In this document: positions 1 to 9,672 of the stretch, one piece after another
Layout of the letters: each line of letters begins with the position of its first letter
Numbering within the stretch: position 1 is the first letter of the stretch
Source of the DNA: Bosea sp. 29B
Lineage (GTDB): Bacteria > Pseudomonadota > Alphaproteobacteria > Rhizobiales > Beijerinckiaceae
Direction: 5' to 3'
NCBI RefSeq assembly: GCF_902506165.1
Contig: NZ_LR733817.1
Span: forward strand, 310,001 to 374,000
Length of the DNA: 64,000 bases
Translations under genes and position numbers: made by a program
Notes under the pieces: generated by a model
What the model was told of the DNA's origin: nothing
Databases searched by the model: none
Seen by the model: the letters and a program-made list of their open reading frames with translations, nothing else

Positions 1-708
1 ATCCCGGTCGTGCTGAACGTCGCCGCGATCGAGCAGCACGGCCCGCATCTGCCGCTGGAGACCGACGCTGTCATCGGCGACCATTTCCTGCAGGTGCTGG
101 AGCAGCGCCTCGGCGATCGGGTGCTGATCCTGCCGCAGGTGAAGGTCTGCTGCTCCGAGCACCATATGGATTTCGCCGGCACGCTCAGCGTCCGCCACGA
201 GACCTTCCTGGCCTATGTCGGCGATATCCTGGAGAGCGTGGTCCGCCACGGCTTCCGCAACATCGTCCTGTTCAACAGCCATGGCGGCAACCAGGCGATC
301 GGCCAGGTGCTGCTCGAGACCTTCGGGACGAAGCACCGCGACTGTCGCGTCGCCTTCCTGACCTGGTGGCGGCTGGCAGCCAAGGAGCTCGGCGCCATCC
401 GCAAAAGCGCCTTCGCCGGCGTCAACCATGCCTGCGAGTTCGAGACCTCGCTGATGCTGCTCGGCGCGCCCGATAGCGTCCGCACCGCCCTGGTCTCCGG
501 CATGAGCTATGTCGCGACCCATGACTGGGCCAATGCCGACATGATCCTGCCGGCCCGCGGCGCCCTCTTCCGCTCGATGCACGAGATGTCCGGCGGCACC
601 GGGGTCGTCGGCGATCCCTCGCTGGCCACACGTGAGAAGGGGCAGGCCATCACCGCCGCCGTGGTCGAGCAACTGGCCCATGTCGTGGAGACGATCAGCC
701 GACGCTGA
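1..708 (+). CDS. Creatininase-family amidohydrolase (5' end outside window)
   Basis: This is a metal-dependent cyclic amidase of the creatinine amidohydrolase fold. The open frame runs from base 1 without a convincing start: codons 1-3 read I-P-V and run straight into the family's first conserved strand, so the true start lies upstream. The metal-binding motif EQHGPHLPLETD is near the beginning, FNSHGGN in the middle and HACEFETS near residue 140, all typical of the family. The stop (706-708) is followed 56 bases later by a peptide ABC transporter on the same strand, so it may act on the imported compound. Whether the substrate is creatinine, a formamide or another cyclic amide cannot be told from sequence. 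Confidence 0.85.
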   Translation: MPVVLNVAAIEQHGPHLPLETDAVIGDHFLQVLEQRLGDRVLILPQVKVCCSEHHMDFAGTLSVRHETFLAYVGDILESVVRHGFRNIVLFNSHGGNQAIGQVLLETFGTKHRDCRVAFLTWWRLAAKELGAIRKSAFAGVNHACEFETSLMLLGAPDSVRTALVSGMSYVATHDWANADMILPARGALFRSMHEMSGGTGVVGDPSLATREKGQAITAAVVEQLAHVVETISRR

Positions 709-764
709 CAAACCACGCGCAATTTTCCGAAGACCAACAGCCAAGAAAACTGGGAGGACTTGAG

Positions 765-2294
765 ATGTTGCAGAAATTGGCCCGAATTGGCGCAGCGGCG
801 CTCGCCGTTGCTGTCGCTGGAGCGCCGGCTCTCGCCCAGCAGAAGGGTGGCGCGATCAACGTCGCCACGATCGGCGAGCCCAACACACTCGACCCGATGG
901 TCGCCGCCGGCGACCTGCTGGGCATGATCACCCAGCACTTCTACGAGACGCTCTACACCTTCGACAAGAATTGGGCGCTGACCCCGCTTCTGGCCGAGAC
1001 GCTTCCACAGATCAGCGACGGCGGCAAGGTCTACACCATCCCGCTGCGCCAGGGTGTCACCTTCCACAACGGCAAGGCGATGACCGCACAGGACGTCGTC
1101 GCCTCGCTGAAGCGCTGGACCGAATTGGCCTCGCGCGGCAAGCTCGTCGCCGACAACATCGCGGGAATCGAGGCCAGCGACGAGAAGACGGTCAAGATCA
1201 CGCTGAAGGCCCCGTTCGCGCCGCTGACCGCGCTGCTAGCCTTCAACAACTCGGCCGCGGTGATCATGCCGGCCGACAAGATGGAGAACCCGATCAAGGA
1301 GGTGATCGGCACCGGGCCCTACCAGCTCAAGGAGCGCAAGCCCGACCAGTATATCCAGCTGACCCGCTTCGACGGCTACAAGCAGCGCCAGGGCGAGCCC
1401 GACGGCTTCGGCGGCGCGCGCAAGCAGTATCTCGACGAGATCCGCTTCGTGCCGGTGCCGGACGCCAATACCCGCGTCGAGGGTGCCCTCGCCGGCCAGT
1501 TCGACTTCGCCGACCTGATCCCTGTCGAGGCGTTTGACCGGCTGAAGGGCCAGGCCAAGACCGAGCCGGTGCTGATGCAGGGCTTCGGCTGGCCGATGTT
1601 CATCATGAACAACAAGCAGGGCATGATGACGTCAAAGGACATGCGCAAGGCTGTCCAGACGGCGCTCAACGCCGAGGACATGCTGGCCGCGGCCTTCGGC
1701 AAGCCCGAATTCTACAAGCTGGACGGCGCCATGTATCCGGAGGGCTATGCCTGGCGCAGCGACGCCGGCATCAAGGCCTACAACCAGGGCGACGCCGACA
1801 AGGCCAAGGCCCTGGCCAAGACCGCCAAATATGACGGCGCGCCGATCCGCATCCTGACCAGCCGCCAATACGAGTTCCACTACAAGATGGCGCAGGTCGC
1901 CGCCGAATACCTCAAGGCTGCCGGCCTGAAGGTCGACCTCCAGGTCGTCGACTGGGCGACCCTGGTGCAGCGCCGTGCCGAGCCGGCCCTGTGGGACATC
2001 TTCATCACTCACAGCCCGTTCCTGGCCGAGCCGGCCCTGATCGCACCGCTGCCGGACAGCTATCCCGGCTGGTGGGCGAGCGAGGCCAAGAACAAGCTGC
2101 TCTCGGCCCTCAACGCCGAGTCGGACGAGAAGAAGCGCGTCGCGATCTTCGCCGACCTGCAGAAGCTGATCTTCGACGAGGCACCCTTCTACAAAGTCGG
2201 TGACTTCGCCGCGCTCAGCGCCAAGGCGCCGCGCCTCGCCGGGTATACGGCCTCGCCCTGGCCGTATTTCTGGAACGCCTCGCTCAAGCCTTGA
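765..2294 (+). CDS. ABC transporter substrate-binding protein, family 5 (peptide/opine type)
   Basis: A 509-residue periplasmic solute receptor of the DppA/OppA class that delivers ligand to the permease pair encoded downstream. The first ~24 residues form a Sec signal peptide ending in ALAQQ, and a GEPNTLDPM segment opens the mature domain as in family 5 proteins. A strong GGGAGG ribosome site at 752-757 sets the ATG at 765. It is the first gene of a five-gene transporter operon (to 6361). A hairpin and a large inverted repeat separate it from the first permease, which is the usual way a binding protein is made in excess. The ligand is unknown; the neighbouring creatininase hints at an amide-containing compound. 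Confidence 0.9.
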   Translation: MLQKLARIGAAALAVAVAGAPALAQQKGGAINVATIGEPNTLDPMVAAGDLLGMITQHFYETLYTFDKNWALTPLLAETLPQISDGGKVYTIPLRQGVTFHNGKAMTAQDVVASLKRWTELASRGKLVADNIAGIEASDEKTVKITLKAPFAPLTALLAFNNSAAVIMPADKMENPIKEVIGTGPYQLKERKPDQYIQLTRFDGYKQRQGEPDGFGGARKQYLDEIRFVPVPDANTRVEGALAGQFDFADLIPVEAFDRLKGQAKTEPVLMQGFGWPMFIMNNKQGMMTSKDMRKAVQTALNAEDMLAAAFGKPEFYKLDGAMYPEGYAWRSDAGIKAYNQGDADKAKALAKTAKYDGAPIRILTSRQYEFHYKMAQVAAEYLKAAGLKVDLQVVDWATLVQRRAEPALWDIFITHSPFLAEPALIAPLPDSYPGWWASEAKNKLLSALNAESDEKKRVAIFADLQKLIFDEAPFYKVGDFAALSAKAPRLAGYTASPWPYFWNASLKP

Positions 2295-2302
2295 GGAGCA
2301 TC

Positions 2303-2325
2303 GGGAGTAGTTTCTCGCTACTCCC
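2303..2325 (+). other. Stem-loop just after the binding-protein gene
   Basis: GGGAGTAG (2303-2310) pairs perfectly with CTACTCCC (2318-2325) across a 7-base loop, 8 bases after the stop codon of the binding protein. No T-run follows, so it is more likely an mRNA-stabilising or attenuating hairpin than a full terminator. Confidence 0.6.
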
Positions 2326-2340
2326 AACCAAGTGCGGGTC

Positions 2341-2430
2341 GTCCCGGGCGACCGCAGGGAGACCCGGGACCCATTCCGGAACGCTTCAGGAATGGTTCCC
2401 GGATCTCCGCTTCGCTCCGTCCGGGATGAC
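2341..2430. repeat. REP-like imperfect inverted repeat in the transporter operon
   Basis: Left arm 2341-2377 and right arm 2389-2430 are imperfect reverse complements: the left arm opens GTCCCGGGCGACCGC and closes GACCCGGGACCCATTCC, and the reversed right arm opens GTCATCCCGGACGG and closes GATCCGGGAACCATTCC. An 11-base loop lies between them. This looks like the dispersed extragenic palindromes common in Hyphomicrobiales. The rest of the 227-base gap before the permease (2431-2521) holds only the ribosome site GGGAGGG near 2505. Confidence 0.75.
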
Positions 2431-2521
2431 CGGAATTGAAGAACGCTCATCGGCGTTCGTCGTCTGCACCGGGCAGGCGGCGAACGCCTCAGAAAAACAC
2501 GACAGGGAGGGTCGGCAGGCG

Positions 2522-3463
2522 ATGACGCGATATGTGATGCAGCGCATCCTCGGCATGCTGGCGGTGATGTTCACCGTCGTGACGATCGTCTTCGTCATCG
2601 TCCGCGTCGCCCCCGGCGACCCGGCAGCGGTCATGCTCGGCCCCGACGCGACTGCCGCTGACATCGCTGGCTTGCGCAGCCGGCTCGGGCTCGATCAGTC
2701 CTTGCCGACGCAATACGTGCTCTTCTTGGGCCAGCTCCTGCGCGGTGATCTCGGCCAGTCGATCTTCCTCAACATGCCCGTGCTCAGCGCGCTCGCCGAG
2801 CGGGCCGAGCCGACCTTCTTCCTGACCCTATTCTCGATCCTGATCGCCAGCGCGATCGCGCTGCCGGTCGGCATCCTCTCTGCCTACAAGCGCGGCACGC
2901 TGTTCGACCAGGTCGCGACCACCTTCGCCATGTTCGCCGCGAGCATCCCGAGCTTCTGGCTCGGGCTGATCCTGATCCAGGTCTTCGCCGTGCGCTATGG
3001 CTGGATGCCGGCCTCCGGCTATGGCGGCCCGGACGCCTCCTTCCTCGAGCGGCTGCGCCATCTCGTCCTGCCGGCGCTGGCGCTGGGCATCGTCTCCTCG
3101 GCGCTGATCACCCGCTTCACCCGCGCCTCGATGCTCGACGTGCTCAATGACGACTATGTCCGCACCGCCCGCTCCAAGGGCATGGGCGAATGGGGCGTCG
3201 TGATGAAGCACGCCTTCAAGAACGCGCTGATCCCGGTACTGACCGTGATCGGCCTCACCGCGGCACTGCTGATCTCGGGCGCCGTGGTGACGGAGACCGT
3301 GTTCAGCCTGCCCGGCATCGGCAACCTCGTCGTCTCCGCGGTGCTGCGCCGTGACTACCCGGTTATCCAGGGCGCGCTCCTCGTCATCGCCGCCCTCTAC
3401 GTGCTGATCAACTTCCTGATCGACATGCTCTATCTCGCGATCGACCCAAGGGTGCGCTACTGA
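2522..3463 (+). CDS. ABC transporter permease (DppB type)
   Basis: A 313-residue inner-membrane permease of the dipeptide/oligopeptide family. It begins MTRYVMQRILGMLAVMF with the first membrane helix at residues 9-30, and carries the RVAPGDPA segment and the cytoplasmic loop that contacts the ATPase (VRTARSKGMGE, about residues 215-226). An upstream in-frame extension to 2291 would have to read through the REP-like repeat, so the ATG at 2522 with GGGAGGG upstream is preferred. Its TGA overlaps the ATG of the next permease by one base, showing translational coupling. Confidence 0.92.
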   Translation: MTRYVMQRILGMLAVMFTVVTIVFVIVRVAPGDPAAVMLGPDATAADIAGLRSRLGLDQSLPTQYVLFLGQLLRGDLGQSIFLNMPVLSALAERAEPTFFLTLFSILIASAIALPVGILSAYKRGTLFDQVATTFAMFAASIPSFWLGLILIQVFAVRYGWMPASGYGGPDASFLERLRHLVLPALALGIVSSALITRFTRASMLDVLNDDYVRTARSKGMGEWGVVMKHAFKNALIPVLTVIGLTAALLISGAVVTETVFSLPGIGNLVVSAVLRRDYPVIQGALLVIAALYVLINFLIDMLYLAIDPRVRY

Positions 3464-4323
3464 TGGCCGCCTCTTCCGCTCCCGCCGCCCGCCCGCGGCT
3501 CACCAGCCTGATCCTGCAGCGCAAGACGCTGCTGATCGGCCTCATCGTCCTCACCATCATCGCGCTGCTGGCGATCCTCGCCCCGCTGATCGCGCCCTAC
3601 TCGCCGAGCCGGCTCTCGGTGATCAACCGCCTGAAGCCGCCGAGCGAGCGCTGGTTCTTCGGCACCGACGAGTTCGGCCGCGACATCTTCAGCCGCACCA
3701 TCTATGCCGGCCAGCTCTCGCTGCTGGTCGGCGCGGCGGCGACGGTGCTCGCCGCGGTGCTCGGCATCACACTCGGCCTGATGGCCGGCTTCTTCCGCCG
3801 GTTCGACGGCGTCATCGCCCGCATCATCGACGCGATGATGGCCTTCCCCGACATCCTGCTGGCGATCTCGCTGGTGGCAGCGCTCGGCCCCTCGCTCGCG
3901 ACCGTCATCGTCGCGCTCGGCATCGTCTACGCGCCGCGCCTTGCCCGCATCGTGCGCGCCTCGACGCTGATCATCCGCGAACTGCCCTATGTCGAGGCGG
4001 CGCGGGCGCTCGGCGTGCCGACCTGGCGGATCATGACGCGCCATGTCCTGCGCAACCTGGTCTCGCCGATCCTGGTCCAGGCCACCTTCATCTTCGCCTA
4101 TGCGATGCTGGCGGAAGCGAGCCTGTCCTTCCTCGGCGTCGGCGTCAGCCCGGAGATCCCGACCTGGGGCACGATGATCGCCGGCGGGCGCCAGTACATC
4201 GGCCAGGCCGACTGGATGATGCTCTTCCCCGGCGCCGCGATTGTGCTGACCGTGCTCTCGCTGCAGCTCGTCGGCGACGGCCTGCGCGACCTGCTCGATC
4301 CGCGCCTGCGAAAGGATCTGTGA
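3463..4323 (+). CDS. ABC transporter permease (DppC type)
   Basis: A 286-residue partner permease. It has an N-terminal membrane helix (residues 22-45), the DppC-type NRLKPPSERWFFGTDEFGRDIFSR segment in two parts (FGTDEFGRDIF near residues 66-76), and the EAARALGVPTWRI coupling helix. It pairs with the preceding gene to form the membrane channel. Its start overlaps the previous stop, and its stop (4321-4323) overlaps the possible GTG start of the ATPase that follows, so the operon is tightly coupled. Confidence 0.92.
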   Translation: MAASSAPAARPRLTSLILQRKTLLIGLIVLTIIALLAILAPLIAPYSPSRLSVINRLKPPSERWFFGTDEFGRDIFSRTIYAGQLSLLVGAAATVLAAVLGITLGLMAGFFRRFDGVIARIIDAMMAFPDILLAISLVAALGPSLATVIVALGIVYAPRLARIVRASTLIIRELPYVEAARALGVPTWRIMTRHVLRNLVSPILVQATFIFAYAMLAEASLSFLGVGVSPEIPTWGTMIAGGRQYIGQADWMMLFPGAAIVLTVLSLQLVGDGLRDLLDPRLRKDL

Positions 4324-4325
4324 CG

Positions 4326-5368
<1,043 letters not shown>

Positions 5369-5372
<4 letters not shown>

Positions 5373-6361
5373 CCGCCGCAAGCAATGTCCCGGCGGAAGC
5401 GCCGCTGCTCTCCGTCCGCAATCTCCAGAAGGTCTTCTCGACCCGTGGCGGCGATGTCCGGGCCGTCTCGGACGTCTCCTTCGAGGTCCGCCGCGGCAGC
5501 ATCGTCGGCATCGTCGGCGAATCCGGCTCGGGCAAGACCACGGTCGGGCGCTGTATCCTGCGTCTGGTCGAGCCCTCCGGCGGCGAGGCGTTCTTCGACG
5601 GCACCGACCTGTTCGGCCTGCCGGAGAAGGCCCTGCGCGGCTATCGCCGCCGCCTGCAGATCATTTTCCAGGACCCGTATTCCAGCCTCAACCCGCGCAT
5701 GCGCGTCGGCGACATCATCGGCGAAGCCATCGACACGCATGGCCTGGCCAAGGGCAAGGCCCGCGAGGCGCGCATCGCCGAACTGCTCGGCATGGTCGGG
5801 CTCAACCCCGACCATGCCAGGCGCTATCCACATGAGTTCTCGGGTGGCCAGCGCCAGCGCATCGGCATCGCCCGGGCGCTCGCAGTCGAGCCGGAGCTGA
5901 TCATCGCCGACGAGCCGGTCTCGGCGCTCGACGTCTCCGTCCAGGCGCAGGTGCTCAACCTGATCCAGGAATTGCAGCGCGAGCTCGGCCTGACCATGGT
6001 CTTCATCAGCCATGACCTGTCGGTGGTCGAGTATCTCTGCGACGACATCGTCGTGCTCTATCTCGGCCGGATCATGGAAAAGGGGCCGGCGCAGGAGGTC
6101 TACGCCAACCCGCGCCACCCCTACACCAAGGTGCTGCTCTCGGCGGCGCCGGTGCCCGATCCGAGCGTCAGGCGCGAGCGCGTGATTCTCAAGGGCGATA
6201 TTCCGAGCCCATTGAACCCGCCCTCGGGCTGCGTTTTCCGCACGCGCTGCCCGCATGTCATCGACGCCTGCGCCAGCGCGATTCCTCCGATCGAAGAGGT
6301 CGGCTCCGGCCACAGCGTCGCCTGCATCCGCCAGAAGGAACTCGCCGGCGCGGCGGCGTGA
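5369..6361 (+). CDS. ABC transporter ATP-binding protein (DppF type)
   Basis: The second ATPase of the importer, 330 residues. Walker A is GESGSGKTT near residue 52, the signature is FSGGQRQR, and Walker B is [12 protein letters not shown], with ISHDLSVV carrying the switch His. The C-terminal extension again has a Cys-rich stretch ([14 protein letters not shown]). Its ATG overlaps the previous TGA. It closes the operon: the next gene is convergent, with only 19 bases between the two stops. Confidence 0.92.
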
Positions 6362-6380
6362 GCGAGGCCGCCCCCGGCGA

Positions 6381-6686
6381 TCAGGCGAGCTCGCTGGCCC
6401 CGATCTCGTTGAGCAATGCGAGCTGGCGTGCCGGGTCGGCAGCGCTTCCGCCAACGGCCCTGCCGAGGAAATCGGTGAGCCGGTCCAAGGCCTGCGCCGC
6501 GATCCCGGCGGAGAGCGGCTGGCGGTCATAGGCCTCGACGAAGCGGCCGGCGCGATCGGCGAGCAGGCGCAGCAGCGCCGCCTGCTCCGGTGCCTCGGCG
6601 CGCAGGGCCAGCGCCCGGTCCTGGAATTCGACATAGGTGCGAAGGCTGCCCTTCTGCTGCTGCAGCCAGTTCAGAAGCTCGTTCAT
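6381..6686 (-). CDS. Uncharacterised 101-aa helical protein at the end of the pyrimidine cluster
   Basis: I do not recognise the family. The protein is 101 residues, predicted all-helical, soluble, without signal peptide, Cys or membrane segment. It begins MNELLNWLQQQKGSL and is rich in Ala, Leu, Arg and Glu. The ATG at 6686 has GGGGA seven to eleven bases upstream. It lies 54 bases after the PyrE-like gene on the same strand and is probably the last gene of that operon; the gene to its left is convergent. Its position suggests an accessory or regulatory role for the pyrimidine enzymes, but this is inference only. Confidence 0.6.
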   Translation of the reverse strand: MNELLNWLQQQKGSLRTYVEFQDRALALRAEAPEQAALLRLLADRAGRFVEAYDRQPLSAGIAAQALDRLTDFLGRAVGGSAADPARQLALLNEIGASELA

Positions 6687-6740
6687 GTCATCCCCGCGAG
6701 ATCGCGACCTTGTTCGTGGTGGGGTGGAATGGATTGCGGC

Positions 6741-7421
6741 TCAGTTGCGCGGCGCGAGCCGGGCGCGGCCGCCATGGCGGGTCGACCAGGCGACGGGATC
6801 GGCGAGGAAGCGCTCGATCTCGGAGCGATCCTCCGGCGCAAGTGCACGACCGACTTCCGCGCGCAGCACGTCGGCCCAGTTCGCCAGGGCATGCAGTGTG
6901 AGGCCTGCTTCCCGCAGCCGCTCACCGGCGCCGGGGAAGGCGTCGTGATAGAAGATCGTCAGGACGTGCTCGACCTCGGCCCCCGCAGCGCGCAGGCCGC
7001 GGGCGAAGTTGAGCTTGCTGCCGCCATCGGTGGTCAGGTCGTCCATCAGCAGAACGCGCAGCCCCTCGACCGACCCGCCCTCGACCTGGGCGTTGCGGCC
7101 GATGCCGAGCGGGCGCTTGCGGACATAGCGCAGCTTCAGCGCCAGCCGGTCGGCAAGCCAGGCCGCGAAGGGAATGCCGGCCGTCTCGGCGCCGGCGATC
7201 GCATCGAAACTACCGGGCGGAAAGGTCGTGGCCGCATAGCGGGCGGCAAGATCGCTGACCGCCTGGCGCAGATCGGGATCGCCGAGCAGCAGGCGGACAT
7301 CGACATAGACCGGGCTCGCCCAGCCTGCAGCCAGGATGAAGGGCTGCTCGCGGCTGACATGGATGGCGCCGGCCCTGAACAGGAGCTCAGCGACCTCGCG
7401 GCCGATCTCGTTCGCGCTCAT
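6741..7421 (-). CDS. PyrE-like phosphoribosyltransferase (orotate type)
   Basis: A 226-residue type I phosphoribosyltransferase related to orotate phosphoribosyltransferase, which makes OMP from orotate and PRPP. The PRPP-binding signature VLLMDDLTTDGGS is at residues 123-135 and the alphaproteobacterial GRNAQVEG segment is at 108-115. The flexible catalytic loop reads RKRPLGIG (101-108). The second Lys of the usual RKxxK pattern is Leu105 and the His position of E. coli PyrE is Ile107. The start ATG overlaps the stop of the amidohydrolase (ATGA). Co-transcription with PyrKD and a transporter points to a cluster role in orotate use rather than housekeeping UMP synthesis, and the loop change makes catalytic competence uncertain. 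Confidence 0.82.
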   Translation of the reverse strand: MSANEIGREVAELLFRAGAIHVSREQPFILAAGWASPVYVDVRLLLGDPDLRQAVSDLAARYAATTFPPGSFDAIAGAETAGIPFAAWLADRLALKLRYVRKRPLGIGRNAQVEGGSVEGLRVLLMDDLTTDGGSKLNFARGLRAAGAEVEHVLTIFYHDAFPGAGERLREAGLTLHALANWADVLRAEVGRALAPEDRSEIERFLADPVAWSTRHGGRARLAPRN

Positions 7422-8713
7422 CGCACCGCCTCCCTGATGGCGTCCCGCATCACCGCGATCCCGGCGAGGAAATCATCAATCGCCATCGCCTCATGCGGAT
7501 TATGCGATCCATGCTCGTTGCGCACGAAGATCATCGCGCTGGGGATGCCGGCATTGGCGAAAACAGCCGCATCATGGCCCGCCCCGCTTGGAATGTCCTC
7601 GTCGGGCAGGCCAAGATCGCGGGCGGCGGTCCTGAGCCGCGCGATCCAGCCTGCGTCCATCACGGCAGGGGCGGATTCGAGCCGGCGGTCGACGCGGAAC
7701 TCGACCCCTCGCTCCTCGCCGATCAGGCCGCATTCCGAGAGGAAGAGGTCGTAGAAGGCCTCCAGTGTCTCGCGGTTCTGGCTGCGCACCTCGAAGGAGA
7801 AGCGCACCGTGCCGGGAATGCGCGCAATGGCGTGCTCCTGCGGATCGGTGCCAAGCACGCCCGCGGTCACGACGACATCGCGGCCGCGCTCCAGCAAGGT
7901 ACGCCAGTGCCGGTCGAGATGGGTTATCAATTCGGCGGTGGCGAAGACCGCATCGCGCCTGAGCCAGCGCGGCACCGCGCCGGAATGGCCGGCTTCGCCG
8001 AGGCATTCGACCTCGCGGTGCCGGATATTGCCTCTGATGCCGGTGACGATACCGATCGGCAGATCCCGAGCGACCAGCACCGGCCCCTGCTCGATATGCA
8101 GTTCGATCCAGGCCGCGACGGTGGCGGGGTCGAGCAGCGGCTCGCCCCTCTCGACACGGACCATGTCGACGCCGACGGAGGCCATGCACTCCGCCAGAGT
8201 CCGCCCGCTGGCATGGTCGCGCACGGCAAGATCGGCGCCCGACAGTTTCCCAAACAGGGCGCTGGAGCCCATATAGGCCCGCCCGAAGCGGGAGCTTTCC
8301 TCACCGCGCAGGCCGTAGACCTTGATGGTCCGGCGCGGGACGAAGCCCTCCTCCTTGAAGCGGGCGATGATCGCGAGCCCAGCGATGACGCCGGCGGCGC
8401 CGTCAAAATTGCCGCCTTGCGGCACGGAATCGAGATGCGAGCCGCAGGCGAGGAAGGGCAGCTCCGGCTCGCGGCCCGGCAGCGTGACAACGAGATTCGC
8501 ACCCGCGTCACGCTCGGCCACAAAGCCGAATTCGCGCGCCTTCGCCTCGACGATGTCGAGCGCCAGCGACTCGCGCTCGCTATAGGCTTCGCGGGTGATA
8601 CCGACGCCATCGCCCGTCGCCTCGCGCAGGGCGTCAAACAGCGCCTCGGCGAGGGCGCGGTCGCCCGCGTCGCCGCTGAAGGCGTTGCGCATCTCGGCAG
8701 CCTGCGCGCTCAC
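7418..8713 (-). CDS. M20-family N-carbamoyl-amino-acid hydrolase (possible ureidosuccinase)
   Basis: A 431-residue metal-dependent amidohydrolase of the hydantoinase/carbamoylase group (allantoate amidohydrolase, beta-ureidopropionase, N-carbamoyl-L-amino-acid hydrolase). Metal and catalytic motifs are present: GSHLDSVPQGGNFDG, the Glu pair in GEESSRFG, HIEQGPVL, and the C-terminal HNPHEAM. The GTG at 8713 overlaps the pyrD stop (GTGA) and is preferred to a TTG at 8731. Between dihydroorotate dehydrogenase and a PyrE-like gene, the natural substrate would be N-carbamoyl-L-aspartate, giving aspartate, ammonia and CO2. The family assignment is firm; the substrate is inferred. Confidence 0.87.
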   Translation of the reverse strand: MSAQAAEMRNAFSGDAGDRALAEALFDALREATGDGVGITREAYSERESLALDIVEAKAREFGFVAERDAGANLVVTLPGREPELPFLACGSHLDSVPQGGNFDGAAGVIAGLAIIARFKEEGFVPRRTIKVYGLRGEESSRFGRAYMGSSALFGKLSGADLAVRDHASGRTLAECMASVGVDMVRVERGEPLLDPATVAAWIELHIEQGPVLVARDLPIGIVTGIRGNIRHREVECLGEAGHSGAVPRWLRRDAVFATAELITHLDRHWRTLLERGRDVVVTAGVLGTDPQEHAIARIPGTVRFSFEVRSQNRETLEAFYDLFLSECGLIGEERGVEFRVDRRLESAPAVMDAGWIARLRTAARDLGLPDEDIPSGAGHDAAVFANAGIPSAMIFVRNEHGSHNPHEAMAIDDFLAGIAVMRDAIREAVR

Positions 8714-9672
8714 GAAACCGGATCCAGCCAAGCGAGATCGGGCTCGTCAGCCTCCTCGATCACGACGCCGCCAATCAGATCGGCGACGCGCGGGATCTCG
8801 CGGCGCAGGCAGAAGGCCGCGAGCCCGTCGATGATCGTCGTCATCGCGGCCGGCTGCAGGAAGGTCGCGGTGCCGACCTGAACCGCGCTAGCCCCGGCCA
8901 GCATGTATTCGGCCGCGTCCTCGGCGGTGGAGATGCCGCCGCAGCCGATCACCGGGATCTTCACCGCCTTGGCGCATTGGAAGACCTGGCGCAGCACGAT
9001 CGGCTTGATCGCCGGCCCCGACAAACCGCCCATGATGTTGCCGAGGCAGGGCTTGAAGCTCTTCAGGTCGATCGCCATCGACAGGATGGTATTGGCGACC
9101 ACGACCGCGTCAGCGCCCGCGGCCTCGGCGGCGCGCGCAACCTCGGGCACGTCGCCGGTATTGGGCGTGAGCTTGACCCAGAGCGGCAGCGTTGTCGCCC
9201 TGCGCAGTTCGCGCGTCACCTTCTCGGTCGATTCCGCCCGCATCGCGAAGGCCTTGCCGTCCTCCTCGATGTTCGGACAGGAGATGTTGGCCTCGATCGC
9301 GGCGATGCCGGGGATCGAGAGCTCGGCCGCGAGGCTGGCGAAGCCTTCCGCCGTTGGCGCCGAGATCGAGACGACCAGCGGCGTGTCATAGGCCGCGTAA
9401 TGCGGCATGGTCGTCTCGATGAAATAGGGCACGCCCTTCGAGGGGATGCCGATGGCGTTGATCAGCCCGCCCGGCCGCTCGACCACCCGCGGCAGCGGAT
9501 TGCCGGCGCGCAGTTCGCGCGTGATCGTCTTGGTGACGAAGGCGCCAAGCCGGTCGAAGTCCATCACCTTCTCGAGCCCTTCGGCGAAGGTGCCCGACGC
9601 CGGCATGACCGGATTGCGCAGGGTGAGCCCGCCGATCCTGACGGAGAGGTCGATAGTCCCGGCCGCGCTCAT
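8710..9672 (-). CDS. pyrD: Dihydroorotate dehydrogenase, class 1B type catalytic subunit
   Basis: A 320-residue FMN TIM-barrel enzyme that interconverts dihydroorotate and orotate. The class 1 active-site Cys is in NISCPN (Cys132). LINAIGIPSKG (70-80), the FMN-binding PLWVKLTPN and the phosphate loop GCGGIS are present. It lacks the N-terminal membrane extension of the class 2 enzymes that serve pyrimidine synthesis in most Alphaproteobacteria. The ATG at 9672 overlaps the stop of the PyrK-like gene by one codon, and the pair resembles the NAD-linked 1B heterotetramer. That type can run towards dihydroorotate, which fits orotate degradation. Confidence 0.88.
   Translation of the reverse strand: MSAAGTIDLSVRIGGLTLRNPVMPASGTFAEGLEKVMDFDRLGAFVTKTITRELRAGNPLPRVVERPGGLINAIGIPSKGVPYFIETTMPHYAAYDTPLVVSISAPTAEGFASLAAELSIPGIAAIEANISCPNIEEDGKAFAMRAESTEKVTRELRRATTLPLWVKLTPNTGDVPEVARAAEAAGADAVVVANTILSMAIDLKSFKPCLGNIMGGLSGPAIKPIVLRQVFQCAKAVKIPVIGCGGISTAEDAAEYMLAGASAVQVGTATFLQPAAMTTIIDGLAAFCLRREIPRVADLIGGVVIEEADEPDLAWLDPVS

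Noticed and set aside
213..1067. Long open frames opposite the creatininase and binding-protein genes
   Set aside because: They are antisense to well-supported genes, are rich in Arg/Pro/Ala and arise from the high GC content. The same holds for most long overlapping frames in this window.
2291..2521. N-terminal extension of the first permease
   Set aside because: It would be translated from the hairpin and REP-like repeat; the ATG at 2522 with its ribosome site starts exactly at the family N-terminus.
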